Positions 16,381 through 24,724 of a DNA stretch of 64,000 nucleotides are shown one piece after another. A program made the translations under genes and the position numbers. The DNA is from Bradyrhizobium sp. C9 (GTDB taxonomy: Bacteria; Pseudomonadota; Alphaproteobacteria; Rhizobiales; Xanthobacteraceae). The notes under the pieces were generated by a model, which saw only the letters and a program-made list of their open reading frames with translations, did no database searches and was not told the origin of the DNA. The stretch lies in contig NZ_NWTG01000013.1 of assembly GCF_002532045.1 (NCBI RefSeq), forward strand, positions 124,001-188,000. The letters are read 5' to 3'. The first letter of the stretch is position 1. Each line of letters opens with the position of its first letter.

Positions 16381-18080
16381 GCACGGAAAATCGTAGTCCG
16401 GATTCCTCGGCGTCTGACATGTCCGAGGCGGCGTCCAGGAATACGCTGGCGCTCAATCCACTGGTCGGTATCCAGGGGCAGGACCTCGTCGAAGGCGCCG
16501 GCATCCTGTTCAAGGCGGTCATCAACGAGCCGAAGGTTGCGACCGAGCAGTGGCTGTCTTTCGTCGGCGAGCTCGGCTCGATCGCCGCCGGCAAGTCCGA
16601 GCGCGCGCCGAAGGCCGGCGACAAGCGGTTTGCCGATCCGACCTGGAAAGAGAGCTCGCTGCACTCCGGCCTGCTCAAGGCCTACCTGGCGTGGGGCGAG
16701 GCGATCAACGGCCTGGTCGACAAGACCAGCCTCAGCGACATCGACAAGCAGCGCGCGCATCTGATCACGGATATCCTGATCGACGCCGTCGCGCCGACCA
16801 ACACCATGCTCACCAACCCGGCAGCGGTCCGAAAATTCATCGACACCGGCGGGCAGAGCCTGTGGAGCGGCCTGAAGAACTACATCGGCGATCTGACGCA
16901 GAACCGCGGCATGCCGTCGATGGTCGATATGAGCGCGTTCAAGGTCGGCGAGAACCTCGCGACCACGCCGGGCGCAGTGATCTTCCGCAACGAGCTGCTC
17001 GAGCTGATCCAGTACACCCCGACGACGCCGACAGTCAGGAAGCGGCCGCTGCTGATCACGCCGCCGCAGATCAACAAGTACTACGCGCTCGACCTGTCGC
17101 CGGATAAGAGCATGGTGCGCTTCTTGCTCGAGAGCGGCTTCCAGGTCTTTGCCGTGAGCTGGCGCAACCCGACGGCGGCGCATCGCGACTGGGGGCTCGA
17201 CACCTATGTCGCCGCGCTGGATGAGGCGGTCGACGCGGCGCGCGAAATCTCCGGCAGCGAAGACATCTCGATGATGGGTTCCTGCTCCGGCGGCATCACC
17301 TCGACGGCCTATTTCGCGACGCTCGGCAGCGCAACCGAGAAGAAGATCAAGAACCTGGTGCTGGCGGTCTGCCTGCTCGATCCCAACTCGGCCGAGGAGA
17401 GCACGTTCGGTTGCCTGATGACGCCGGAGACCATGCGCGCGGCCAAGGCGACCTCGCAGCTGCGCGGCATTGTCGACGGCCACGATCTGGCGCGGATGTT
17501 CGCCTGGATGCGGCCCAACGACCTGATCTGGAACTACTGGGTCAACAACTATCTGCTCGGCAATCAGCCGCCGGCGTTCGACATCCTGTACTGGAACGCC
17601 GACACGACCCGTCTGCCGGCGGCGCTGCACGGCGATTATCTCGATCTTTATTTCTCCAACCCGTTCGTCAACGCCGGCAAGCTGACCCTCAACGACAAGA
17701 CCATCGACATGAGCAAGGTCAAGGCCGACAGCTACGTCGTCGCCGGGGTGACCGACCACATCACGCCGTGGAAGGGTGTCTACAAGACCGCGCAGATCAT
17801 GGGGGAGGGCACCACCTTCGTGCTGTCGAACAGCGGGCATCTGCAGAGCCTGCTCAACCCGCCGAGCAATCCGAAGGCGTCCTTCGTGATCGGGCCGATC
17901 TCCAAGGACAAGCCCGATGCGTTCATGGCCTCGGCCGAGAAGCGCAAGGGCAGCTGGTGGCTCGACTGGCGCGACTGGCTGCAGGCGCGTTCGGGCGATG
18001 AGGTGGCGGCGCCGGCCTCGCTCGGCAGCGCGCGCTATCCATCGCTTGGCGCAGCACCGGGAACCTACGTCTTTGACTGA
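16377..18080 (+). CDS. phaC: Poly(3-hydroxyalkanoate) synthase
   Basis: Polymerises (R)-3-hydroxyacyl-CoA into intracellular polyester. The 567-residue single-chain enzyme has the lipase-like box GSCSGG with catalytic Cys303, and the matching Asp460 (VAGVTDHITPW) and His488 (SNSGHLQSLL). The N-terminal PhaC_N region includes NPLVGIQGQDLVEGAG and the GENLATTPGAVIF motif. Length and motifs fit class I/II synthases (no PhaE or PhaR partner gene here). The open frame extends far upstream, but the ATG at 16377 overlaps the maoC stop and is the natural start. Forms an operon with maoC, depolymerase and phasin. Confidence 0.94.
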   Translation: MSTENRSPDSSASDMSEAASRNTLALNPLVGIQGQDLVEGAGILFKAVINEPKVATEQWLSFVGELGSIAAGKSERAPKAGDKRFADPTWKESSLHSGLLKAYLAWGEAINGLVDKTSLSDIDKQRAHLITDILIDAVAPTNTMLTNPAAVRKFIDTGGQSLWSGLKNYIGDLTQNRGMPSMVDMSAFKVGENLATTPGAVIFRNELLELIQYTPTTPTVRKRPLLITPPQINKYYALDLSPDKSMVRFLLESGFQVFAVSWRNPTAAHRDWGLDTYVAALDEAVDAAREISGSEDISMMGSCSGGITSTAYFATLGSATEKKIKNLVLAVCLLDPNSAEESTFGCLMTPETMRAAKATSQLRGIVDGHDLARMFAWMRPNDLIWNYWVNNYLLGNQPPAFDILYWNADTTRLPAALHGDYLDLYFSNPFVNAGKLTLNDKTIDMSKVKADSYVVAGVTDHITPWKGVYKTAQIMGEGTTFVLSNSGHLQSLLNPPSNPKASFVIGPISKDKPDAFMASAEKRKGSWWLDWRDWLQARSGDEVAAPASLGSARYPSLGAAPGTYVFD

Positions 18081-18117
18081 CGATCTCACCAGCACTGGCG
18101 AGGCCGCGCAGCGCGGC

Positions 18118-19008
18118 ATGATCGAGACGCGGCAAATCACCATCGACGGCCAGTTGCTTCAGGTCGCGATCAGGCACGGCGACGGCAGCGGGCCGCCGCT
18201 ATTGCTGTTCAACGGCATCGGCGCCAATTGGGAGCTGGCGCGGCCGTTCCTGGACGCTCTTACCTCGACCACCGCCATCATCTTCGACGTGCCCGGGGTC
18301 GGCGGATCGCCACGGCCGGCGTGGCCCTATCGTCCGTCGACGCTGGCGCGGCTTGCCGCCGGGCTGGTTGCCGAGCTGGGCTACGCCGAGGTCGATGTCG
18401 CCGGCGTGTCGTGGGGCGGCGGCATCGCGCAGCAATTCGCGCATCAGTTTCCAAAGCGCTGCCGCCGCCTGGTGCTTGCCGCGACCGCCCCCGGTTTCAC
18501 CATGGTGCCGGCAAGCCCGGCGGTGCTGTGGAAGATGGCGACGCCGCGCCGCTACACCGACAAGGGCTACATGAAATCGATCGCCGCCGACATCTATGGC
18601 GGGGCGTTTCGCGACGATCCGTCCTTGATCGGCCGGCATGCGGCCGCGATGCACGGCGCGCGCAGCATGGGCTATTTCTATCAGCTGCTCGCGATGACCG
18701 GCTGGACCAGCCTGCCCTGGCTGTGGTCGTTGCCGCAGCCGACGCTGATCCTGATGGGCAGCGACGATCCGCTGGTCCCTCCGGTCAACGGTCAGATCAT
18801 GGCGAGCCTGATCCCGAACGCCGAGTTGCGCCTGATCGACGACGGACACCTGTTCATGGTGACGCGGCCAACGGAAACCGCCGGCCTGATCGAAGCGTTT
18901 CTGGCTGACGAGAGCCGTCAGGCCGCATCGTCATCCCTGCTCGCGCGAACGACGAGCTACTTCAGGGATCTCGTTCCGACGTCCGAAGGCGGACGGCAGA
19001 AGCCTTAA
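18118..19008 (+). CDS. phaZ: Intracellular PHA depolymerase / alpha-beta hydrolase
   Basis: Alpha/beta hydrolase resembling the medium-chain-length PHA depolymerase PhaZ of pseudomonads, which releases hydroxyalkanoates from granules. The 296 residues contain an oxyanion segment (LLFNGIGANWELARPF), the nucleophile elbow GVSWGGG with Ser98, a probable Asp in MGSDDPLVPP and the catalytic His in DDGHLFMV. ATG at 18118 was chosen; an in-frame TTG at 18073 overlapping the phaC stop would add 15 residues and is possible given the overlaps elsewhere in the operon. Position right after phaC is typical of phaC-phaZ clusters. Confidence 0.87.
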   Translation: MIETRQITIDGQLLQVAIRHGDGSGPPLLLFNGIGANWELARPFLDALTSTTAIIFDVPGVGGSPRPAWPYRPSTLARLAAGLVAELGYAEVDVAGVSWGGGIAQQFAHQFPKRCRRLVLAATAPGFTMVPASPAVLWKMATPRRYTDKGYMKSIAADIYGGAFRDDPSLIGRHAAAMHGARSMGYFYQLLAMTGWTSLPWLWSLPQPTLILMGSDDPLVPPVNGQIMASLIPNAELRLIDDGHLFMVTRPTETAGLIEAFLADESRQAASSSLLARTTSYFRDLVPTSEGGRQKP

Positions 19009-19032
19009 GACACAGCAACCAGGGAGGATATC

Positions 19033-19461
19033 GTGACCGACAATACCTCTTACATCGACATGCTGCGCAAGTTCGGCAGTGATCTCGGTCTGCCGAAACT
19101 GAACGTGGACGAACTGCTGCAGGCGCAGAAGAAGAACCTCGAGGCGCTCGGCCAGAGCGCGAAGGTTGCGGCCCAGGGCGCGCAATCGGTGGCGCAGAAG
19201 CAGCGCGAGGTGATCGAGGCTGGCTTGCGCGAGGCCTCGACCTTGGCGCGCGAGTACAAGCCGCTCGGCAAGATCCATGAGAACCTCGCTTTGCAAACCG
19301 AATTTGCGCGCAAGGTGTTCGATATCGCGGTCAAGGGCGCGCAGGACAGCGCATCGACGGCGCGGCAGTCGACCACCGAAGCGGTGAAGATCATCCAGGA
19401 CCGGATGAAGGAGAACTTTGAGGAGTTCCGCGCCAGCGTCCGCCCGAACAAGTCAACCTGA
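19033..19461 (+). CDS. Phasin family protein
   Basis: Small amphipathic helical protein that coats PHA granules. The 142 residues are almost entirely helical, rich in Ala, Lys, Glu and Gln, with the phasin_2-type pattern (LLQAQKKNLEALGQSAKVAAQGAQ... split here at 20 residues). GTG start with a good ribosome site (AGGGAGGA). It follows phaZ by 24 bases, completing the core of the PHA operon. No signal peptide, as expected for a granule protein. Confidence 0.9.
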   Translation: MTDNTSYIDMLRKFGSDLGLPKLNVDELLQAQKKNLEALGQSAKVAAQGAQSVAQKQREVIEAGLREASTLAREYKPLGKIHENLALQTEFARKVFDIAVKGAQDSASTARQSTTEAVKIIQDRMKENFEEFRASVRPNKST

Positions 19462-19551
19462 CGTCGCGATGAGACGAATCCCGGCAGGGCGCGGGTCCTG
19501 CCGGGCGCGCGGGACAAGGGCGAAGCATCGCCATGCATCAGGGAGGACACC

Positions 19552-20769
19552 ATGGCTAACGCGCACGCGACACGGGCGGCCAAGCCGGATTACGCGCCGC
19601 CGCCGATCAACGGCGATTTCTACGGCATTGCCAGCGTCCTCAATGACAAGGAGCGCGCGCTGGTGCGGCGCGTGCGTGAGTTCACGGAGGGCGTCGTCGC
19701 GCCCGTGATCGAGGAGTTCTGGAGCCGCGACGAATTTCCGTTCGCGATTATCCCTGACATGGCCGAAATCGGCATCGGCGGCGTCGGCTATCAGGGGTAC
19801 GGCGCAGCCGGCGGCAGCTGGCTGCTGAACGGCTTTGTCGCGATGGAGCTGGCGCGGGTCGATTCCTCGGTCGCGACCTTCTGGGGCGTGCACACCGGGC
19901 TTTCGGCGGGCTCGATCTATCTGTGCGGCGACGAGGCCCAGAAGCAACGCTGGCTGCCGGCGATGATGCGCTTCGAGAAGATCGGCTCGTTTGGCCTCAC
20001 CGAGCCGCTGGTCGGCTCGGCGACGTCGGGCGGGATGCTGACCACCTGCCGGCGCGAGGGCGACGTCTGGATTCTCAACGGCCAGAAGAAGTGGATCGGC
20101 AACGCCACCTTCGCCGATATCAACGTGATCTGGGCGCGCGAGGAGGGCTCCAACCAGGTCAAGGGCTTTGTCGTAGGTAAGGACAATCCCGGTTTCTCGG
20201 TCGAGAAGATCAAGACCAAGATGGCGCTGCGCGTGGTGCAGAACGGCCTGATCACCCTGAAGGACTGCCGCGTGCCCGAGACGGACCGCCTGCAGAACGC
20301 CAACTCCTTCAAGGACACCGCCAAGGTGCTGCGCATGACCCGCACCGGGGTGGCGTGGTTCGCCGTTGGCTGCGCGATGGGCGCCTATGAGCACGCGTTA
20401 CGCTATGCGACCGAGCGGCGGCAGTTCGGCAGGCCGATCGGCGGCTTCCAGCTGGTGCAGGATCTGCTGGTCCGGATGCTCGGCAACGTCACGGCGACCC
20501 AGGCGATGATGCTGCGGCTCGGACAGATGCAGGACGAAGGCGTGATGCTGGACGAGCACGCCTCGTTGGCGAAGGCGTTCTGCACCGTCAAATGCCGCGA
20601 GACGGTCGGCTATGCACGCGAGCTGCTCGGCGGCAACGGCATCCTGCTCGAGAACCATATCGGCCGCTTCGTCGCGGATGCCGAGGCGATCTATTCCTAT
20701 GAGGGGACCCGAGAGATGAACACCCTGATCGTCGGCAAGTCGATCATGGGACTGAGCGCCTTCGTCTGA
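19552..20769 (+). CDS. Acyl-CoA dehydrogenase
   Basis: FAD enzyme that makes enoyl-CoA from acyl-CoA. The 405-residue protein shows the family signatures (FGLTEPLVGSATSGG; GWFAVGCAMGAYEHALRYA-like helix; RQFGRPIGGFQLVQ) and a catalytic Glu at E384 in IYSYEGTREMN, the position used in glutaryl-CoA-dehydrogenase-like members. It has a GGGAGGA ribosome site. Coming after the acyl-CoA ligase and before the hydratase step in pathway order, it would convert saturated acyl-CoA to the enoyl-CoA that MaoC hydrates. It ends the cluster and is convergent with the MFS gene. Confidence 0.9.
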   Translation: MANAHATRAAKPDYAPPPINGDFYGIASVLNDKERALVRRVREFTEGVVAPVIEEFWSRDEFPFAIIPDMAEIGIGGVGYQGYGAAGGSWLLNGFVAMELARVDSSVATFWGVHTGLSAGSIYLCGDEAQKQRWLPAMMRFEKIGSFGLTEPLVGSATSGGMLTTCRREGDVWILNGQKKWIGNATFADINVIWAREEGSNQVKGFVVGKDNPGFSVEKIKTKMALRVVQNGLITLKDCRVPETDRLQNANSFKDTAKVLRMTRTGVAWFAVGCAMGAYEHALRYATERRQFGRPIGGFQLVQDLLVRMLGNVTATQAMMLRLGQMQDEGVMLDEHASLAKAFCTVKCRETVGYARELLGGNGILLENHIGRFVADAEAIYSYEGTREMNTLIVGKSIMGLSAFV

Positions 20770-20788
20770 GGCGCGGCGAAGTCGCGCC
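20770..20788. terminator. Hairpin between convergent genes
   Basis: GGCGCG (20770-20775) and CGCGCC (20783-20788) form a GC-rich stem with a seven-base loop directly after the acyl-CoA dehydrogenase stop and eight bases before the MFS stop. There is no long T-run, but the position between two converging genes supports a bidirectional terminator. Confidence 0.5.
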
Positions 20789-20795
20789 GCCGCTG

Positions 20796-22031
20796 TTATT
20801 GCGCCGGCGGCAGGCTGCCATGGCGTGCTTCGGGGTTTGTCCGCGGCAGCATGCCGAGAGCGACGATCGCGGCGGCGAAGCCGGCGGCAGCGCCGACGCC
20901 GAGTGCCCATCGTGGACCGAGGTGATCGGCGACCCAGCCGACGATCGGGGCGCCGATCGGCGTGCCGCCCAGCGCCACGCCAAGCCGCAGCGCCATCACG
21001 CGCCCGCGCATCGCGGGCTCGGTCGCGAGCTGCATCAGCGCGTTCGAGGTGTTGGCGACGGTCAGCGCGGCGATGCCGATCACGACGAGCGCGGCAGCGA
21101 ACAGCCAATAGTTCGGCGCCAGGGCGGCGAGCGTGCAGCCGAGGCCGAAGATCGCTGATCCCAGCATCAGGGACGAGAACCGCGGCTGCTCGCGGCTCGC
21201 GGCCAGCAGCGCGCCCGACATCGTGCCCAGCGCCATCACCGACGACAGCAGGCCGAAGCCACGCGCATCGGTGTGGAACACGCCAACCGCCATGGTGGAG
21301 ATGAAGATCGGAAAGTTCAGTCCGAAGGTCCCGATCAGGAACAGCATGATCAAGGTCGCCCGAAGGTCTGGGCGGGACCAGACGTAGTGGAAGCCCTGCA
21401 TGACGCTGCCCTTGGTGGGATGCGCCCGCGCGTTCGGGCGCAGCTCGGAGGCGCGCAGCAGGGTCAGCGAGGTCAGCACCGCCAGGAACGATGCGCCGTT
21501 GAACAGGAACGCCCAGCCGGTGCCGACGGAGGCGATGATCAGGCCGGCGACGGCAGGGCCGATCATGCGCGCGGCATTGAACGAGGTCGAATTCAGCGCG
21601 ATCGCATTCGAGAGGTTGGTGTCGCTGACCAGCTCGGCGACGAAGGTCTGGCGCACGGGTGCGTCGAGTGCTGCCGCGCAGCCGAACAGAAACGCGAACA
21701 CATAGACGTGCCAGAGTTGCACCAGTCCGGTGACGGTGAGAATCCCAAGCACCAGCGCGAGCGCGCCCATCGTCGCCTGGGTCGCCATCAAGAGCTTGCG
21801 CTGGTTGAAATGATCGGCGGCAAAGCCGCTCCACGGCATCAGCAGCAGCTGTGGGCCGAATTGCAGCGCCATCACGATGCCGACGGCGGATGCGCTGTGT
21901 TGTGTGAGCTGGGTGAGAACCAGCCAGTCCTGGGCGGCGCGCTGCATCCAGGTGCCGATGTTGGACACCAGCGCGCCGGCGGCCCAGACCCGGTAGTTGA
22001 AGCTTGCGAGCGATCGAAAGACACGTCTCAT
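20796..22031 (-). CDS. MFS transporter (EntS-like exporter)
   Basis: Twelve-helix major facilitator of 411 residues, in the group related to EntS and other drug/siderophore exporters (DUF894/MFS_3 type): it starts FRSLASFNYRVWAAGALVSNIGTWMQ and has the loop motif SGFAADHFNQRKLLM and a second half-repeat at about residue 215. Its start overlaps the stop of the small membrane-protein gene (22028-22031), so it is the last gene of the marR operon. An efflux role for an aromatic compound controlled by MarR is the simplest reading. Confidence 0.87.
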   Translation of the reverse strand: MRRVFRSLASFNYRVWAAGALVSNIGTWMQRAAQDWLVLTQLTQHSASAVGIVMALQFGPQLLLMPWSGFAADHFNQRKLLMATQATMGALALVLGILTVTGLVQLWHVYVFAFLFGCAAALDAPVRQTFVAELVSDTNLSNAIALNSTSFNAARMIGPAVAGLIIASVGTGWAFLFNGASFLAVLTSLTLLRASELRPNARAHPTKGSVMQGFHYVWSRPDLRATLIMLFLIGTFGLNFPIFISTMAVGVFHTDARGFGLLSSVMALGTMSGALLAASREQPRFSSLMLGSAIFGLGCTLAALAPNYWLFAAALVVIGIAALTVANTSNALMQLATEPAMRGRVMALRLGVALGGTPIGAPIVGWVADHLGPRWALGVGAAAGFAAAIVALGMLPRTNPEARHGSLPPAQ

Positions 22032-22357
22032 GTTCTCTGCGGTTCATTCCCGCCGTGAAACCGTCCGAACCGCCGCGCCAGGAACAGACCGATCAGCAGC
22101 CCGCCGAGGCCGAGCGCCACGACGTCGCTTGTCGTTCTCAAGCCGAAGTCGCCGACGCGGCAGACCAACAGGTATCCGACGGCGAGGTTGAAGAAGCCCC
22201 ATACGATGTTGACGGTCGATGACGACAGGCCTTCGCCCGGCGGCTTTGCGAACGGGCTCTGGAACGGCTCGCCCATCATGCCGGCGACGACGTGCGGAAT
22301 CGCGTTGGTGAGGAAGGCGCCGCCGAAGAAATAGGCGACGAGGTCAAGCCAGTTCAT
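22028..22357 (-). CDS. Small membrane protein, function unknown
   Basis: 109 residues with three to four predicted membrane helices (WLDLVAYFFGGAFLTNAIPH; STVNIVWGFFNLAVGYLLV; DVVALGLGGLLIGLFLA). I do not recognise a named family. The ATG at 22357 was chosen because it fits the membrane-protein N-terminus; further upstream the same frame is only a shadow of the hydrolase gene. It overlaps the hydrolase stop by 14 bases and the MFS start by four, so it is translationally coupled in the efflux operon. Confidence 0.72.
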   Translation of the reverse strand: MNWLDLVAYFFGGAFLTNAIPHVVAGMMGEPFQSPFAKPPGEGLSSSTVNIVWGFFNLAVGYLLVCRVGDFGLRTTSDVVALGLGGLLIGLFLARRFGRFHGGNEPQRT

Positions 22358-22919
22358 GCGCGTTGGTCCTTTCAAGCAGATCGATGATCGCCTGCGCCGA
22401 GCCGGTTTCGCCGAGCCGCGGGAACACCTGCTCGATGCTGTAGTCATGTGCGTTGGGCCGCGCATCGGTCATGGCGTCGACCGCGAGCGTGACGTTGAAG
22501 CCGGCCTCATAGGCCTGCCGCGCCGTCGATTCGACGCCGGTGCCGGTCGCAACGCCGGCGACCACGACATGGGTGACGCCGCGGGCGCGCAGCTGCCTCT
22601 CGAGATCGGTGCTGGCGAACGCACCCCACGTCCGCTTGGTCACGACGATGTCGCCCGGCTGCCGGTCGAGCTCCGGAATCAGGTCGGTCCAGCCGTCGGG
22701 AAATTGTCCATTGTGGCGCGGCCGCTCAGTTCGTCCGGGTGCCGTGCCGTCGACATTGACCAGCACGATCGGCAGTCCACGCCGTCGAAAGGCATCGATG
22801 AGGGCGCAGGCGCACGCCACGACATCTGCGAACGGATGCACGAAGGGCGCGCCGACGAGCCCTGATTGCAGATCGACGACAATGAGCGCGGTGATCGGAT
22901 CGAGCGTCGTCAGAGCCAT
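22344..22919 (-). CDS. Isochorismatase-family hydrolase lacking the catalytic Cys
   Basis: Rossmann-like hydrolase of 191 residues. Two of the three catalytic residues of cysteine-type members are present (D16 in IVVDLQ and K95 in VTKRTWGAF), but the usual Cys is Gly128 in GVATGTGVESTARQAYE. In true isochorismatases such as PhzD and EntB the Cys is also absent, so it may cleave a vinyl-ether substrate like isochorismate instead of an amide. It is the second gene of the marR operon, 40 bases after marR, and overlaps the small membrane-protein gene. Confidence 0.87.
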   Translation of the reverse strand: MALTTLDPITALIVVDLQSGLVGAPFVHPFADVVACACALIDAFRRRGLPIVLVNVDGTAPGRTERPRHNGQFPDGWTDLIPELDRQPGDIVVTKRTWGAFASTDLERQLRARGVTHVVVAGVATGTGVESTARQAYEAGFNVTLAVDAMTDARPNAHDYSIEQVFPRLGETGSAQAIIDLLERTNAHELA

Positions 22920-22959
22920 GATCGTCTCCTTTCTGGCGATTGGCGCGGCGCGGCCGGCA

Positions 22960-23412
22960 TCAATCGGCGACCAGCCGCTTCAGCAAGCCGACGGCGGCGG
23001 CGAGTTCATCCTGTTCGTGCGCCGACAGCCGCGCGGCGATGGTGCGCGACAGCCAGTCCTGTCGCGCGGCGCGGCCGGTGCGCAGCCGCTCGCGGCAGCT
23101 ATCGGTGAGCGACATGATGGTCTGGCGGCCGTCGTCCGGATCGGGCGCGCCGCGGACCAGGCCCGCGGCCTCGAGCGCCGATATCGCCGAGCTCATCGAC
23201 TGCGGACGCATGCCTTCCGAGCGCGCCAGGCTGGACACAGTTGCGGGGCCGTCCTTTTCGAGGCGCAGCAGCACCGCGACCTGGGACGGCGGAAGATCCT
23301 CGCGCTGGCCCTGCTCGCGCAGCCGGCGCTTCAGCGTTCCGATCAACAGGCGAAGGTCTTCGGCGAGCGCGGATGTACGCGCCGAGCCGGTACGGGCCGT
23401 GGCATTGTTCAT
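22960..23412 (-). CDS. MarR-family transcriptional regulator
   Basis: 150-residue winged-helix repressor. The N-terminal helices, the recognition region (SQVAVLLRLEKDGPATVSSL and GMRPQSMSSAISALEAAGLV) and the basic wing (PDDGRQTIMSLT) are all typical. MarR proteins usually sense aromatic ligands and repress an adjacent efflux or catabolic gene. It heads the operon with the hydrolase, small membrane protein and MFS exporter, so it probably autoregulates and controls those genes. Confidence 0.9.
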   Translation of the reverse strand: MNNATARTGSARTSALAEDLRLLIGTLKRRLREQGQREDLPPSQVAVLLRLEKDGPATVSSLARSEGMRPQSMSSAISALEAAGLVRGAPDPDDGRQTIMSLTDSCRERLRTGRAARQDWLSRTIAARLSAHEQDELAAAVGLLKRLVAD

Positions 23413-23651
23413 GCCGGTGACAATGACATATATGCAGGTAAACTGTAAAGATTGTCTTCGCAGATTACCTTCATATTCCCGTGAGCGTCAGTGCTGCGGG
23501 GCGCGGCTTGAAAATCTGAATGGCGCCTGAACCCGGCTCCGGAGTGAATCACATTAGATTTTGTTGTCTTCGTGCGCGCGGTTGTCGATGACTGCGCTTG
23601 CGCTCACAACGTGGCGTGTCGTCCCCGCGGTGGCTCGCGGAGTTGTTTGGA
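23413..23651. promoter_or_regulatory. Divergent control region upstream of marR and the alginate-lyase-like gene
   Basis: About 240 bases without a gene, and notably AT-richer than the surroundings. Between 23419 and 23456 the ends GACAAT and ATTGTC are inverted copies, and the perfect palindrome CATATATG (23427-23434) lies inside, 15-22 bases before the marR start codon. This is a plausible MarR operator overlapping the marR promoter. I could not place convincing -35/-10 boxes. Confidence 0.35.
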
Positions 23652-24605
23652 ATGAAGTTTGATGTTCGTTTCACGGCGATCGGCGTGTCGATCGTCCTCG
23701 CTTGCCTGGCGCAGCCGGCAGCGGCCCGGACCTGCGAGGCGCCACCGGCGCTGACATCGGTCGATCCTCCCGGCTTCTACCAGAACGCAAGCGGTTACGC
23801 GGACGCCATCAAGCCGCTGCATGCGTTCATTGCTGAGGTCAACAAGGCCGCCGATGAACGCGATCTGGATTGCGTGATGGACCTGCTCGCGGGCTGGGCG
23901 AGGGGAAGTGCGCTGCTGACAACAGGCGCGAATTATCAGAGCGATTTCGAACGCTCCTGGGCCGGGACCGATTTCGCGCTGGCGTTGCTGCGCTTCCCGG
24001 GCGCGTCCATCAAGGCCGACCATCGATTCCAGCAGATCAAGCCGTGGCTGATCCGGATTGCCGAGGAAACGCGCGATGCCGATCGCATCAACCATCTCGG
24101 CAACAATCTGGTCTATTGGGCCGGGCTCGATCTGATGTCGATCGGCGCCCTGACGGATCGGGGCGATCTGGTCGACGCCGGCATGTCCCGGGCGCGCCAG
24201 GGCATCAGGGACATCGGCGCCCACGGCGAATTGGAGCGCGAGTTGATGCGCGGCGAGCGCGCGCTGCACTATCACAACTTTGCGCTGATCCCGCTGGTGT
24301 TCTGCGCCGAACTCGCAAGTCGCCGGAAGGTCGACCTTTATGCGGAGAACAACGGAGCGATCCGTCGGCTCGCCGACCTGATCGTTCGCGCAGTGCAGGA
24401 CGAGCGCAGCTTCGGCGCTCTCACCAACGTTCCGCAGCAGCTCTTCCCCTGGACGTTTCAGGGAGACCTTGCCTGGATGGAGCCGTACTACGCCCGGTTT
24501 CACGATCCGCGTTTGCCGTCAATTCTTGGCCCCAGGAGGCCTTTTACTAATCCGAGGCTCGGCGGCAACGTGACGGCAAGCTGGGGCGCGCCCTTGCCGG
24601 ACTAG
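23652..24605 (+). CDS. Secreted alginate-lyase-like protein (PL5/AlgL family) with altered active site
   Basis: 317 residues starting with a signal peptide (MKFDVRFTAIGVSIVLACLA, cleavage after PAAA). The alpha/alpha-toroid signatures of AlgL are present: GNNLVYWAG (residues 150-158) and RGERALHYHNFALIPLV. Arg200 and Tyr207 keep the seven-residue spacing of the catalytic Arg/Tyr of A1-III lyases, but the catalytic His of the NNHSYW motif is Leu153. It may be a non-catalytic polymer-binding protein or act on a different substrate. The ATG at 23652 gives a perfect signal peptide. The next gene encodes a beta-helix protein in the same direction. Confidence 0.78.
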   Translation: MKFDVRFTAIGVSIVLACLAQPAAARTCEAPPALTSVDPPGFYQNASGYADAIKPLHAFIAEVNKAADERDLDCVMDLLAGWARGSALLTTGANYQSDFERSWAGTDFALALLRFPGASIKADHRFQQIKPWLIRIAEETRDADRINHLGNNLVYWAGLDLMSIGALTDRGDLVDAGMSRARQGIRDIGAHGELERELMRGERALHYHNFALIPLVFCAELASRRKVDLYAENNGAIRRLADLIVRAVQDERSFGALTNVPQQLFPWTFQGDLAWMEPYYARFHDPRLPSILGPRRPFTNPRLGGNVTASWGAPLPD

Positions 24606-24724
24606 TTTGGCAGAAGATGTTGGAGAATGTCTCGATGAGATCGCTTGCTGTCATTATCGTTGCATTGGTGGCTCGGGCGGCGCGCTGTATTTGGTGGCGG
24701 TTCAGGACGACACCGCGATCCGGA

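Noticed and set aside
16170-18143. Long minus-strand open frame (657 codons) over the PHA synthase
   Set aside because: Arg/Asp/Ala-rich shadow composition and no domain; the plus-strand gene has the complete PhaC triad.
20398-22047. Minus-strand open frame of 549 codons over the MFS and dehydrogenase genes
   Set aside because: Shadow of the real MFS gene in another frame; composition is Arg-rich without helices.
23598-23651. Longer N-terminus for the alginate-lyase-like protein
   Set aside because: The ATG at 23652 begins a perfect signal peptide; the extension is not signal-like.
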